Of a stretch of 64,000 bases of DNA, positions 55,335 to 63,602 are shown piece by piece. The notes below the pieces were generated by a model. That model had not been told where the DNA came from and made no database searches. It saw nothing but the letters and a program-made list of their open reading frames with translations. Position 1 is the stretch's first letter. Each line of letters opens with the position of its first letter. This DNA is from a virus. The DNA is taken from IMG/VR virus record IMGVR_UViG_3300031964_000021, positions 1 through 64,000 of that record, one strand, 5' to 3'. A program made the position numbers and the translations under genes.

Positions 55335-57343
55335 AACCATCTCTTTGCCTAAACATGATCGTCCGGAATGAGGGCGCGCGGATCGAACGCGCTCTCGTCT
55401 CCGCTCTCCCCTATGTCAAGGCCGTCGCCATTCTCGACACCGGGTCCACCGACGATACTGTCGCAGTAATCACCCGGGTCTGTGCCGAGTTCGATGTGCC
55501 GGTGATGATCGGTCACGGGACATTCAAAGACTTCTCCACGGCGCGCAACGACGCTTATGCACTCGCCCAGATGCACCGGAAGCACCAATCACTGCCTTGG
55601 TGCCAGTTCGCGCTCATGATGGACGCGGACATGCAGCTGGAAGTCACGGACCCCAAGGCCTTCGATTTGCTGCTCAACGCCAGCGTCACCGCGCTCAATC
55701 TGTGGCAGACCGGCGGCTCCGTCACCTACGCGAACACCCGCATCATCAATCTCGACTGGCCAAAGAACCCCTACCGCGGGGTCACGCACGAATATATCGA
55801 CGTGCCGACCAACGGTGTCGTCGAAGGCGCCCGGTTCATTGACCATGCCGATGGCGCCAATCGCACCGACAAACTCCCGCGCGACATTGCGTTGCTCGAG
55901 CAGGGCCTGATTGACGAGCCGAACAACAGCCGCTACATGTTTTATCTCGGGAACACGTACAAGGATAGCAACCGTCCGGATGACGCGATCCGGATGTATC
56001 GGCAGCACATCGCGCTGGGTGCCTGGGACGAAGAGGCCTACTTCGCGCAGTTCATGATTGCCGAGTGCGAGCGCGACATGGGGGACACCGATGCCTACGT
56101 CGCCTCAATGCTCGAGGCCTACAACATGCGCCCACGCCGCGCCGAGCCACTCCACTCGCTCGCTATGCACTTCCGAGAAAAAGATAAGCCACATGTCGCC
56201 CTCACCTTCGCAAAACGCGCTCTCGCAATCCCACGGCCAAATGATTTCCTTTTCGTCAACGATTTTGTTTATTCTCATGGTGCTCGCTACGAGTATTCGA
56301 TCGCGGGATTTTACGACGAGACAGAGCGCCCAGGCACGTTTCCGATTACGGACGCTCTCGCGCTTGATCCAGCGTGCCCAGAAAACCTCCGATGGAGCTG
56401 CAAATCGAACCTCTTCTGGCATCTCGAGCCACTGAGCCGATACTGCACGTCGTTCGCGCCGAAGCGCCTCGAGCTGCCGCTGCCAGACGGCTACACCGCG
56501 ATGAACCCATCGGTGGAGGAGTGCAACGGCAAAATCCTCTGCAACATTCGCGCGGTCAACTACGTCATGGACGACATGGGCCGCTACATCATCAAAAACA
56601 GTGGCAAGACCTGTCACGAAGACACCATCGACACACGGAACTTCCTCGTGAAGTTAGGCGAAGACCTGCGCATCAAGCACCGTGCCGAAATCCTGTGGGA
56701 CCGTCCCGAAGCCAAGTACGACATGGTGCTCGGGCTCGAGGACATGCGGCTCTACCGACACAAGGGCGACCTGTGTTATATCGCCTGCGCGCGCGAGCAG
56801 TGTGTGACCGGGATGCCCCAGCAAATCCGCGGGCGCCTCGTCCGCGACAGCGCCAACGACACGTTCGTGCACACGCGAGACATGGAAATCCTGACCGACG
56901 AGCACTCGATCGAGAAGAACTGGATGCCGATCGGCACCGGACACGACTTCGTGTATCGACTTGATCGCATCCGTCATCAGGATGGCACCGAGACGAAAAA
57001 AACGAGCAGCCGATATGTCGGAGAGATCAGCGGTGGATCGCAGGCTATTCCTTTCAAGGGAGGCTACATGGCCGTGGTCCATGAGGCTTCCGTCAACCCG
57101 AACAGCGGCAAGCGGACTTACTGGCATCGCTTTGCGTGGTTCACCAAGGAAATGGAGTTCAAGCGCCTCAGCATCCCCTTCGTCTTCTTCGATCGACAGA
57201 TCGAGTTCTGCACCGGGCTCTGCTACCACCCCAATCACAAAGATTTGATCCTGTCCTTTGGTGTCCGCGACGCGGAAGCCTGGGTCGCAACTGTGGCCGT
57301 CGAAGAGGTGGCCCGAATGACGTACAAATTCCATGAGAACTAA
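55331..57343 (+). CDS. Glycosyltransferase family 2 protein with TPR-like middle and GH130-like C-terminus
   Basis: 670 residues from the GTG at 55331 (GGAGGAG upstream, GTGA overlap). LNMIVRNEGARIERALVSAL ... AILDTGSTDDT and MMDADM (DxD) are family 2 glycosyltransferase hallmarks in the first ~200 residues. Residues ~200-340 look like tetratricopeptide helices (NSRYMFYLGNTYKDSNRPDD, EAYFAQFMIAECERDMGDTD). The last ~280 residues resemble a beta-propeller of GH130 type (NPSVEECNGKILCNIRAVNY, GLEDMRLYRHKGDLCYIACA). Palindrome copy at 55455. Confidence 0.8.
   Translation: MKPSLCLNMIVRNEGARIERALVSALPYVKAVAILDTGSTDDTVAVITRVCAEFDVPVMIGHGTFKDFSTARNDAYALAQMHRKHQSLPWCQFALMMDADMQLEVTDPKAFDLLLNASVTALNLWQTGGSVTYANTRIINLDWPKNPYRGVTHEYIDVPTNGVVEGARFIDHADGANRTDKLPRDIALLEQGLIDEPNNSRYMFYLGNTYKDSNRPDDAIRMYRQHIALGAWDEEAYFAQFMIAECERDMGDTDAYVASMLEAYNMRPRRAEPLHSLAMHFREKDKPHVALTFAKRALAIPRPNDFLFVNDFVYSHGARYEYSIAGFYDETERPGTFPITDALALDPACPENLRWSCKSNLFWHLEPLSRYCTSFAPKRLELPLPDGYTAMNPSVEECNGKILCNIRAVNYVMDDMGRYIIKNSGKTCHEDTIDTRNFLVKLGEDLRIKHRAEILWDRPEAKYDMVLGLEDMRLYRHKGDLCYIACAREQCVTGMPQQIRGRLVRDSANDTFVHTRDMEILTDEHSIEKNWMPIGTGHDFVYRLDRIRHQDGTETKKTSSRYVGEISGGSQAIPFKGGYMAVVHEASVNPNSGKRTYWHRFAWFTKEMEFKRLSIPFVFFDRQIEFCTGLCYHPNHKDLILSFGVRDAEAWVATVAVEEVARMTYKFHEN
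55455..55469. repeat. 15-bp palindrome copy 19 (intragenic)
   Basis: ATACTG-TCG-CAGTAA, read as Thr-Val-Ala-Val in the glycosyltransferase gene. Confidence 0.8.
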
Positions 57344-57989
57344 GATCGTCACGGCCTATGTACCGATCCCGAACCACCCGCGCACCGCCGCCGAATATGG
57401 CGAGCTGGGAGAAAAACTCAGCGGCGTCCCGGTGCGGAAGAAGGCTTTCTACCAGCACCCCGCGGACCTGTGGATGATGAAATACATCAACGGGCTTCCG
57501 TTCGTGCCGGCGTCGTCGAAGCACGACAACCCGAGCAAAAACACGCTCGCCTACCACGCTGTCAACCACCAGAAGACGTCATGGCTGGTCCAGGCCTCGA
57601 ACGAGGACCCGGAGGCCGACGTGCTCGTGTGGGTCGACTACGGCATCTTCCGACTGCCGGGGGTCAACAATCAGGCCATCTATGAGTTCATGGAGAAGGT
57701 CGATGACAAAGCCATCTACGCGCCCGGCTGCTGGGACCGACCTCAGGTGGTTGAGAGCGCTTATCCTTGTTGGCGGTTCTGCGGATCGATGCTCGCCGTC
57801 CCGAAAAAACAGGTCGATGCCTTCGACTACGCTTGCCGCGTTGCTGCGCGCAAACACATTTCTTCGACGAAGAACGTCGAGTGGGAAGTCAACACCTGGG
57901 CGCGCGTCGAAGCACAGGGCAAGCTGAAATTCAAGTGGTATAAGGCTGATCACGACGTCAGCATGTTCAACAATCTGGAGTTAGTGTAA
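57333..57989 (+). CDS. Putative glycosyltransferase (HtrL/YibB-like pattern)
   Basis: 218 residues, overlapping the previous gene by 11 bases. IVTAYVPIPNHPRTAAEYGE at the start, then SWLVQASNEDPEADVLVWVD, YGIFRLPGV and ESAYPCWRFCGSMLAVPKKQ. The WVDYG segment could be the nucleotide-sugar metal site of a small glycosyltransferase; family assignment is tentative. Middle member of a three-gene glycan cassette. Confidence 0.55.
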   Translation: MRTKIVTAYVPIPNHPRTAAEYGELGEKLSGVPVRKKAFYQHPADLWMMKYINGLPFVPASSKHDNPSKNTLAYHAVNHQKTSWLVQASNEDPEADVLVWVDYGIFRLPGVNNQAIYEFMEKVDDKAIYAPGCWDRPQVVESAYPCWRFCGSMLAVPKKQVDAFDYACRVAARKHISSTKNVEWEVNTWARVEAQGKLKFKWYKADHDVSMFNNLELV

Positions 57990-58013
57990 TGATCCTGTAT
58001 CTGGAGAACCATC

Positions 58014-58595
58014 ATGAGTGTTGAGTATTTAGAGAGCCTGTTTACACGCTTTGGCACTGATAAAGGGACGTGGGGCTACACGGCCTATTATGCCACGGCG
58101 ATGGAAGCACGTCGCTTTGACGTCAAGGCAGTCCTCGAGGTAGGCATCTGCGGCTATCGCGACATTCCGAACAACGTAGTCGGCGCCAGCCTCTTCGTGT
58201 GGCGGGAGTATTTCCCCAACGCTGAGATTTACGGCATCGACAACGACAGCCGGTTCATCTTCAATGACCAGCCGCGCATCCACACCGCGCTGGCCGACGC
58301 CTACGACGTGGCGTCTTTGTCAATGGCCTTGATCGACTTCAATGTCGGCCGGCCGTTCGACATGATCGTCGACGATGCCGTCCACGACCCCGAGCCGCAG
58401 CTCCATCTGGCGAACATGCTGACCCCGGCGCTGGCCAAGGGTGGCCGCTATTTCATTGAGGAAGCCTGCCCCTACAAGCTGAACGAGCCCTACGAGAAAT
58501 GGCTCAGCCACCGGATCAACCTCGCTGGCGAGATCACGGGTATTCACGCTTGCGTGACCCCGAAGCCCGAGGAGCTGATGATCCTTATTAAGTAG
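58014..58595 (+). CDS. SAM-dependent methyltransferase
   Basis: 193 residues. Class I fold: motif I VLEVGICGYRD, motif II acidic end IYGIDND, then MIVDDAVHDPEPQLHLANML and GGRYFIEEACPY. Similar enzymes methylate sugars in surface polysaccharide clusters. With the two upstream glycosyltransferase-like genes it probably completes a glycan that decorates virion or cell surface. Confidence 0.8.
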   Translation: MSVEYLESLFTRFGTDKGTWGYTAYYATAMEARRFDVKAVLEVGICGYRDIPNNVVGASLFVWREYFPNAEIYGIDNDSRFIFNDQPRIHTALADAYDVASLSMALIDFNVGRPFDMIVDDAVHDPEPQLHLANMLTPALAKGGRYFIEEACPYKLNEPYEKWLSHRINLAGEITGIHACVTPKPEELMILIK

Positions 58596-58606
58596 TTTTT
58601 AAGCAG
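58596..58606 (+). promoter_or_regulatory. TTAA element upstream of capsid gene block
   Basis: TTTTTAAGCAG begins directly after the methyltransferase stop; 56 bases from TTAA to the ATG at 58655. Confidence 0.4.
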
Positions 58607-58619
58607 AAAGCCTCAGGGT

Positions 58620-58650
58620 CCCTCCATCAGCTAATCCTAGCGATGGAGGG
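58620..58650 (+). promoter_or_regulatory. Hairpin hiding the ribosome site of gene 58655
   Basis: CCCTCCATC (58620-58628) pairs perfectly with GATGGAGGG (58642-58650). The GGAGGG Shine-Dalgarno sequence is within the 3' arm, four bases before the ATG. Confidence 0.6.
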
Positions 58651-58654
58651 CCAC

Positions 58655-58900
58655 ATGGCCGCGTTTTTGAAGAAGAATGAGAAAGCCGCCGACTTCGCCA
58701 AGGGTGGCACCACCCCGATGTTCGGCAAGGGCGATCGCACCACGACCGCTCCGAGCGATGCCGCTGGCACCGCGACCCCCGGCGAGACGTACAAGGACCC
58801 CGAAAATAGCGGGGACAAGTTCGCCAAGGGCGGCTCGACCAAGATGTTCGGCTACGAAGGCGCCGTTCCCGCGTCCGCTGGTCAAACCGGCGCGCGCTAA
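58655..58900 (+). CDS. Small FAKGG-repeat virion protein
   Basis: 81 residues from the ATG at 58655 (an in-frame ATG at 58643 lies in the hairpin arm). A repeated motif DFAKGGTTPMFGKGD and KFAKGGSTKMFGYEG frames a flexible Thr/Ala/Pro linker. Small proteins of this kind occur near podoviral capsid genes. Exact role unknown. Confidence 0.7.
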   Translation: MAAFLKKNEKAADFAKGGTTPMFGKGDRTTTAPSDAAGTATPGETYKDPENSGDKFAKGGSTKMFGYEGAVPASAGQTGAR

Positions 58901-59127
58901 TGGCCGCGATCAGCCCCATGGGCCCCGCGATCCGGAAGATGGCGCCGAAGATCGGCAACGTCTCCAAGGTCGGTGAAACGGGCGCAGCTCCGAAGCCCCG
59001 CGGTATTCCCAAAAAGAATACCCGGGACTACGGCAAAGGCGTGCCGCAAGTGGCCTCCCCCGCATCACCCCCTGCCGATCCCTTCGGCATGACGACTGGC
59101 TCTGCGAACGAGCTGGGAGGCATCTGA
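58900..59127 (+). CDS. Small Pro/Lys-rich hypothetical virion protein
   Basis: 75 residues, basic and Pro-rich (PKPRGIPKKNTRDYGKGVPQ). TAATG overlap with the previous gene and TGATG overlap with the next. No family recognised. Confidence 0.65.
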   Translation: MAAISPMGPAIRKMAPKIGNVSKVGETGAAPKPRGIPKKNTRDYGKGVPQVASPASPPADPFGMTTGSANELGGI

Positions 59128-59351
59128 TGTTCAAGAAGCACATGACACCGCTCAAGGTCGGGGGCTCTAAGCCCAGCGCCCTCGACAACACGCCCGACAA
59201 GGGCTCCAGCCAGCGCGAGCTGCCGGGAGCAGCCACCGGTGGTGGACCCGCATCATTCCAGTCCTACGGCAAAGCAACCCCAATGGCTCAGCCGGCCCCA
59301 GCGAACACCGACCTTGGGTCGGGAAGCTGGTCGGGCGACGGGATCGCATGA
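59127..59351 (+). CDS. Small Gly/Ser/Pro-rich hypothetical virion protein
   Basis: 74 residues, flexible composition (GGSKPSALDNTPDKGSSQRE, SFQSYGKATPMAQPAPANTD). Overlaps the following gene by four bases (ATGA). Function unknown. Confidence 0.6.
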   Translation: MFKKHMTPLKVGGSKPSALDNTPDKGSSQRELPGAATGGGPASFQSYGKATPMAQPAPANTDLGSGSWSGDGIA

Positions 59352-59608
59352 CGCCGACAGCCGTACTCGCCCAATGTGCCCTTCGCCTTCGCGCTGCCAG
59401 CCCGAAGGACTGGGACGCTTTTGTCGAAGTTTTCGACGCCTATTCAACCGAAATTACTGTGGCAGTAGTGAGCGCGCCACAGGATCAAGTCCTCGTCGCT
59501 CAAGGAAAAGCCCAGGCGTTTCTGCACCTGCTTGACACGTTCAGATACTGCCAGCTTCGCGCCCAACCGCCAGCTAAACCGCCCTCTGCGCCTGTAACAG
59601 GCCCATAG
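59348..59608 (+). CDS. Small helical hypothetical protein before scaffold
   Basis: 86 residues. SPKDWDAFVEVFDAYSTEIT, VLVAQGKAQAFLHLLDTFRY and a Pro-rich tail. Similar small genes stand before scaffold genes in several podoviruses, function unknown. The palindrome at 59454-59468 encodes Thr-Val-Ala-Val. Confidence 0.65.
   Translation: MTPTAVLAQCALRLRAASPKDWDAFVEVFDAYSTEITVAVVSAPQDQVLVAQGKAQAFLHLLDTFRYCQLRAQPPAKPPSAPVTGP
59454..59468. repeat. 15-bp palindrome copy 20 (intragenic)
   Basis: TTACTG-TGG-CAGTAG in gene 59348-59608. Confidence 0.85.
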
Positions 59609-59629
59609 CGCAAACACGGAGTTACGCAT

Positions 59630-60763
59630 ATGCCATCTGAGAACCAGCAACTCGCCGACGGTTCAATCGATCCGAACGTCCGCATCCCCGAACACGTCAA
59701 AGCCGCTGCCGCCAATGTGGATAAACTCCATGAACAGTTTTATCCGAAGGACCCCAACCAGTCGGCTGCTCCCCTCAAGGAAGCTATCCCACAACCAGAT
59801 CAAGCTGCGCCGGACCCTGCTCTTGCGGCGGCTGCGGCAGCTCAAGCCGAAGCCGATCGCGTAGCCGCTGAGAAAGCTGCCGCGCAGGCACAAACTCAGA
59901 ACACCGCGGCCGTGGCGCAACCGGCCGACAACGACGTCTCTGCCGACGCATGGAAGCATCGCTTCCTGTCGATGCAGGGTCGCTTCAACGCCCAGGTCAA
60001 GGCCAACGGCGCCATGGAGGAGCAGATGCGCCAGCTCGCGCGCGAGCTGATGACCACGCAGTCGCTCCTTGCTGCCGCCCAGCAAGCCCCGCCTCTGGAG
60101 CAAAATAGTCGTCGTGATCACGGAAAGTTGATCACGGAAGAGGACCGAAACACCTACGGCGACGACTTCTTGGACGTCGCGCAGCGGGCTGCACGGGCCG
60201 CAATTGCCCCCGAATTGGAAGATTTGAGGGCCCAAAACCAGTCCCTGCAAAAGACCGTAAACTCTTCTGTCAAAAGGGATTTGTTCGCTTCGGTTGCCCA
60301 GACGATCCCGAACTGGCGCCAGATCAACGCGACCACCCAGTGGAAAGCGTGGCTGGCTTTACGGAATATTTACACAGGCGAGGTACGACAACAGATATTG
60401 AACAAGGCACTCAGCGGCGCAGATGCCCCGAAGATCGTCGCTTTGTTCAAAGACTTCCTCGCGGAAGCAAACGCCACGGGCTCGTACAATCCAGCGCCGC
60501 AAGAGCGACAGCAGCAAGACCCTAATCTTGTTCCTCCTCGCCAAGCAGCAGTCTCTCTGGACACGTTAGCAGCTCCTGGCAGGGCAAGGCCGGCACCCGG
60601 TGATACAGGGATGCCCGCGAACAAGCCAACTTACACCCGCGCACAAATCAGCAAATTCTACGATGATAGTCGCAAGGGGCTCTATGCCGGTCGTGAAGAC
60701 CTGTATCGCGCCACCGAAGCCGACCTCACCGCGGCACAAGCTGAAGGGCGCATCCGAGGTTAA
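59630..60763 (+). CDS. Scaffolding protein
   Basis: 377 residues. Disordered Ala/Gln/Pro-rich N-terminus, a long coiled coil (AWKHRFLSMQGRFNAQVKAN ... MRQLARELMTTQSLLAAAQQ and LEDLRAQNQSLQKTVNSSVK), a folded part (IPNWRQINATTQWKAWLALR) and a helical C-terminus. Composition, coiled coil and position directly before the major capsid gene fit an internal assembly scaffold. Confidence 0.8.
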   Translation: MPSENQQLADGSIDPNVRIPEHVKAAAANVDKLHEQFYPKDPNQSAAPLKEAIPQPDQAAPDPALAAAAAAQAEADRVAAEKAAAQAQTQNTAAVAQPADNDVSADAWKHRFLSMQGRFNAQVKANGAMEEQMRQLARELMTTQSLLAAAQQAPPLEQNSRRDHGKLITEEDRNTYGDDFLDVAQRAARAAIAPELEDLRAQNQSLQKTVNSSVKRDLFASVAQTIPNWRQINATTQWKAWLALRNIYTGEVRQQILNKALSGADAPKIVALFKDFLAEANATGSYNPAPQERQQQDPNLVPPRQAAVSLDTLAAPGRARPAPGDTGMPANKPTYTRAQISKFYDDSRKGLYAGREDLYRATEADLTAAQAEGRIRG

Positions 60764-60788
60764 TCCCGGGGCTTGTCGCATCAACGAT

Positions 60789-60817
60789 CGAAAGCCCCCA
60801 ACGTTCGAGGGCTTTCG
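60789..60817 (+). promoter_or_regulatory. Hairpin ending two bases before the major capsid start codon
   Basis: CGAAAGCCC (60789-60797) pairs perfectly with GGGCTTTCG (60809-60817) around 11 bases; GAGGG, the likely ribosome site, starts in the loop and enters the 3' arm. ATG at 60820. Confidence 0.65.
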
Positions 60818-60819
60818 CT

Positions 60820-61830
60820 ATGTCCATTCCTTCAGCAGGTTTTCCCGGCGCAACTGCCGGCTCCTCGCCCGCGATCTACCCAGTAGGTAGCTCGGGCAAC
60901 AACCTCCAAGCCACCGGTTTCATTCCCGAAATCTGGTCTGGCAAGCTGGTTGAGAAATTCTATGCCTCGACCGTCCTGGCCGCGATCTCGAACACCGACT
61001 ACGAAGGTGAGATCAAGAACAAGGGCGATCGCGTCAAAATTCGTACGAAGCCGACCATCTCCATCCACAACTACGACAGCGACGGTTTGCTCGGTCTTGA
61101 CCGACCGACCGGCGGCACCGTCGAGCTGTACATCGGGAACGGCAAGTACTTCTCCCTGATCCTCGACGACGTCATGGAAATTCAGTCGGACCTGAATATC
61201 CTGTCGATGTGGTCGGACGACGCTGCGCAGCAGCTCAAGATCACCGTTGACAGCGACGTCCTCTCGGGCATCGTCGGCAACATGGTCGCTGCCAACCAGG
61301 GTCTGACCGCTGGTGCGATCACCGGCAACATCAACCTCGGCGTTCAAGGCACCCCGCTCTCGGTCGTGTCGAAGAACCCCGGCGTGGGTGACATCGAAAT
61401 CTTGGACGTGCTGATGCGCATGGGCCAAGTGCTCGACGAGCAGAACATCCCCGAAGTCGGGCGATGGGTTGTCATGCCGTCCTGGGCGGGCCGCATGATC
61501 AAGCAGTCGGAACTTCGTCAGGCCTATCTGTCTGGCGACAGCGTCTCGATGCTGCGCAACGGCCGCCTCGGCATGGTCGATCGTTTCACGATCTACGTGT
61601 CGAACTTGCTGCCGAACAACAGCACCGACAGCGCGCAGTTCAACTCTGGTGAATGGCCGTTCTTCGCTGGCCATGCTCACGGCCTGACCTTTGCCTCGCA
61701 GATCAGCAAGGTAGAGACCCTCCGCTCCGAGCTGACCTTCGGTCAGATTTTGCGCGGCCTGCAGGTATACGGATATCAAATCGTCGATGGCAAGGCACTC
61801 GTTCAGGCCCAGGTGACGCCGAACTCGTAA
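60820..61830 (+). CDS. Major capsid protein
   Basis: 336 residues. FIPEIWSGKLVEKFYASTVL, KGDRVKIRTKPTISIHNYDS, ILDDVMEIQSDLNILSMWSD, GRWVVMPSWAGRMIKQSELR and a C-terminal beta-rich part match the coat proteins of many podoviruses with HK97 fold. No N-terminal delta domain of HK97 type is seen, in agreement with a separate scaffold gene. A strong terminator follows. Confidence 0.88.
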   Translation: MSIPSAGFPGATAGSSPAIYPVGSSGNNLQATGFIPEIWSGKLVEKFYASTVLAAISNTDYEGEIKNKGDRVKIRTKPTISIHNYDSDGLLGLDRPTGGTVELYIGNGKYFSLILDDVMEIQSDLNILSMWSDDAAQQLKITVDSDVLSGIVGNMVAANQGLTAGAITGNINLGVQGTPLSVVSKNPGVGDIEILDVLMRMGQVLDEQNIPEVGRWVVMPSWAGRMIKQSELRQAYLSGDSVSMLRNGRLGMVDRFTIYVSNLLPNNSTDSAQFNSGEWPFFAGHAHGLTFASQISKVETLRSELTFGQILRGLQVYGYQIVDGKALVQAQVTPNS

Positions 61831-61860
61831 GGGTTCCTCAAGCGTCTTCTGACAATATTC

Positions 61861-61895
61861 AAAGGTCCCGGGGACAGTCCCCGGGGCCTTTTTTA
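61861..61895 (+). terminator. Intrinsic terminator after the major capsid gene
   Basis: AAAGGTCCCGGGGA-cag-TCCCCGGGGCCTTTTTT: long GC stem with triloop and a T6 run at 61889-61894. Best terminator in the window; it would set high capsid mRNA apart from downstream genes. Confidence 0.9.
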
Positions 61896-61906
61896 TGGGG
61901 TCTGAA

Positions 61907-62095
61907 ATGAAACTCGCTCTAGAAGTTTGGTCCTCCAGCGATAATCGCCACGAACGTCACTTCTTCATCAAGGACGGGCAGGGCGCCTCCTATCAGGACG
62001 GTCGCTACGTCATGGGCTACAATCCCGAGATCGTGAGCGACGAGAAAATGCAAGCTATCCTCACCATCCTCGGCTTCGACGTCGTCGCTTCCTAA
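61907..62095 (+). CDS. Small hypothetical protein
   Basis: 62 residues from the ATG at 61907 (GGGG upstream). ALEVWSSSDNRHERHFFIKD, GYNPEIVSDEKMQAILTILG. Compact alpha/beta pattern, no family recognised. Starts just behind the terminator, so it needs read-through or its own promoter. Confidence 0.6.
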   Translation: MKLALEVWSSSDNRHERHFFIKDGQGASYQDGRYVMGYNPEIVSDEKMQAILTILGFDVVAS

Positions 62096-62097
62096 CG

Positions 62098-62110
62098 TTT
62101 TCTTAAGCGT
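62098..62110 (+). promoter_or_regulatory. TTAA element upstream of head-tail connector genes
   Basis: TTTTCTTAAGCGT three bases after the preceding stop; TTAA is 49 bases upstream of the ATG at 62152. Confidence 0.4.
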
Positions 62111-62151
62111 GCTGTTCTAGCTCTGATCCTGAAGAAAACGGGGTTTGCGCC

Positions 62152-62547
62152 ATGAACAGCACGCTGCAGACGATTACGGACTACATTAACGACAGCCGCG
62201 TTCTGCTTCAGGACACGCTGATCCCGTATCGCTATCAGGATGCCGATCTTGTCACGGCCATGAACGTCACCCTCCTCGAGGGCCGCCGGCTGCGCCCCGA
62301 CCTTTTCGTCTATCACCGACTTGTGACCGGACAATCCGACGTCCAGTCCCTGATCGGCAATGACGGGACGCAGATCAACATCGAGCCCCAGTTCAGGCTC
62401 GGGTTCCTCTACGGCATGATCGCACACGCCCTGATGCGCGATCAGGAAGACATTCAGGACGAGCGCGCTGGCGCATACCAGAAGATGTTTGCTGATACGT
62501 TGCTCGGCGTCCGCCCGACCCCGATCTCGCTCGCACAGGGGGGCTAA
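62152..62547 (+). CDS. Head-tail connector/adaptor protein (DUF6682-like)
   Basis: 131 residues. ITDYINDSRVLLQDTLIPYR then YQDADLVTAMNVTLLEGRRL and RPDLFVYHRL match the small helical adaptors that sit between portal and tail nozzle in podoviruses. Probably forms a dodecameric ring below the portal. The next gene follows after three bases. Confidence 0.75.
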   Translation: MNSTLQTITDYINDSRVLLQDTLIPYRYQDADLVTAMNVTLLEGRRLRPDLFVYHRLVTGQSDVQSLIGNDGTQINIEPQFRLGFLYGMIAHALMRDQEDIQDERAGAYQKMFADTLLGVRPTPISLAQGG

Positions 62548-62550
62548 CCG

Positions 62551-63246
62551 ATGCCGATCCAGAAACAAGACCTCCGTCAAATCATGCTTCAAGCCGAAGT
62601 CAAGCTGGTCGGCGTGTCTGAAAAGGCACTCCTGGCTGAGCTGTTCGACGTGCTGAGCGAGTTCTTCAATGACAGCTCGTGCTGGACCGAACTCGTGACC
62701 ATCCCCTATCAGGCCAACGTGCAGAGCTATTCTGTCAACGTTCCGGAAGGGCAGATCATCCGGCTCGAGAACGTGACCGACTGGGGTCCGACCATCCCGC
62801 TCCTACCGACCCAGGCGATCCCGCCCGGCACGCCGGCGCCGTTGTTCGTCAGCGCGGTGATGCCGATCCACGGTACTGTCACAGTAAAGAATATTCCGGA
62901 CACCAACGGGTACTATCAGGCCCAGTTTGTCTGCAACACGGCGCTCCCGACCGGCCGCGACATGGTGCCGATCGCGCCGCACTGGGTCCTCCCCATCTGG
63001 CACGTCGGCATTCTCGACGGGCTCCTCGGCAAGATGATGACCTCGCCGAACAAGAGCTACAGCAACACGCAGCAGGGCACCTATCACCTGCGCCGCTTCC
63101 GCGACGCCATCGCGCGCGCACGCATTTCTAAACTGAAGGCGAATACTGTCGGAGCCCAGGCTTGGCGCTTCCCGCAGCAATTCCGCGCGCTCAGCCAGCA
63201 GTCTGGCGTGCCGGCGATCGGCAGCTCGAATGAAAGGTCATTCTAA
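62551..63246 (+). CDS. Tail/head completion protein (tubular-protein-A-like position)
   Basis: 231 residues. QAEVKLVGVSEKALLAELFD, VLSEFFNDSSCWTELVTIPY, HVGILDGLLGKMMTSPNKSY, SNTQQGTYHLRRFRDAIARA. The combination of a helical bundle and beta parts and its place after the adaptor suggest a tail tube or second connector. Palindrome copy at 62873-62887. Confidence 0.65.
   Translation: MPIQKQDLRQIMLQAEVKLVGVSEKALLAELFDVLSEFFNDSSCWTELVTIPYQANVQSYSVNVPEGQIIRLENVTDWGPTIPLLPTQAIPPGTPAPLFVSAVMPIHGTVTVKNIPDTNGYYQAQFVCNTALPTGRDMVPIAPHWVLPIWHVGILDGLLGKMMTSPNKSYSNTQQGTYHLRRFRDAIARARISKLKANTVGAQAWRFPQQFRALSQQSGVPAIGSSNERSF
62873..62887. repeat. 15-bp palindrome copy 21 (intragenic)
   Basis: GTACTG-TCA-CAGTAA, read as Thr-Val-Thr-Val in gene 62551-63246. 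Confidence 0.8.
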
Positions 63247-63602
63247 TGGCTCTCACGGCATCATGGGTGAACATCTATATCAGCGACAACGCGACCTTTC
63301 AGGATGCGTTTCAGTTCACCATCCCGAACGGTTATCAGATCGGCACGAACACCTGGGAAATGGGTGTCAAGGCCTCGCGCGATGACGTCGCCAATCTGGC
63401 GCTGTTCACCTCCGCGGCGGGCCAGATCACGATCGCTGACCCCGTCAACAACATCATCAACATGAACGTGCCGGACACCACGATCCAGTCTGAACTGCCG
63501 TGTGGCACCTATGACTACGACCTGATCATGACCCAGGGGAGCGTCCGCACCCAGATGATGCAGGGCAAACTTATTGTCAAACACGGAGTGAGCGAGACAT
63601 GA
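63246..63602 (+). CDS. Fibre-adaptor-like small tail protein
   Basis: 118 residues, beta-rich: [40 protein letters not shown]. This layout resembles small phage proteins that link fibres to the tail. TAATG overlap with the previous gene and overlap with the collagen-like gene that follows support a fibre role. Confidence 0.65.
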   Translation: MALTASWVNIYISDNATFQDAFQFTIPNGYQIGTNTWEMGVKASRDDVANLALFTSAAGQITIADPVNNIINMNVPDTTIQSELPCGTYDYDLIMTQGSVRTQMMQGKLIVKHGVSET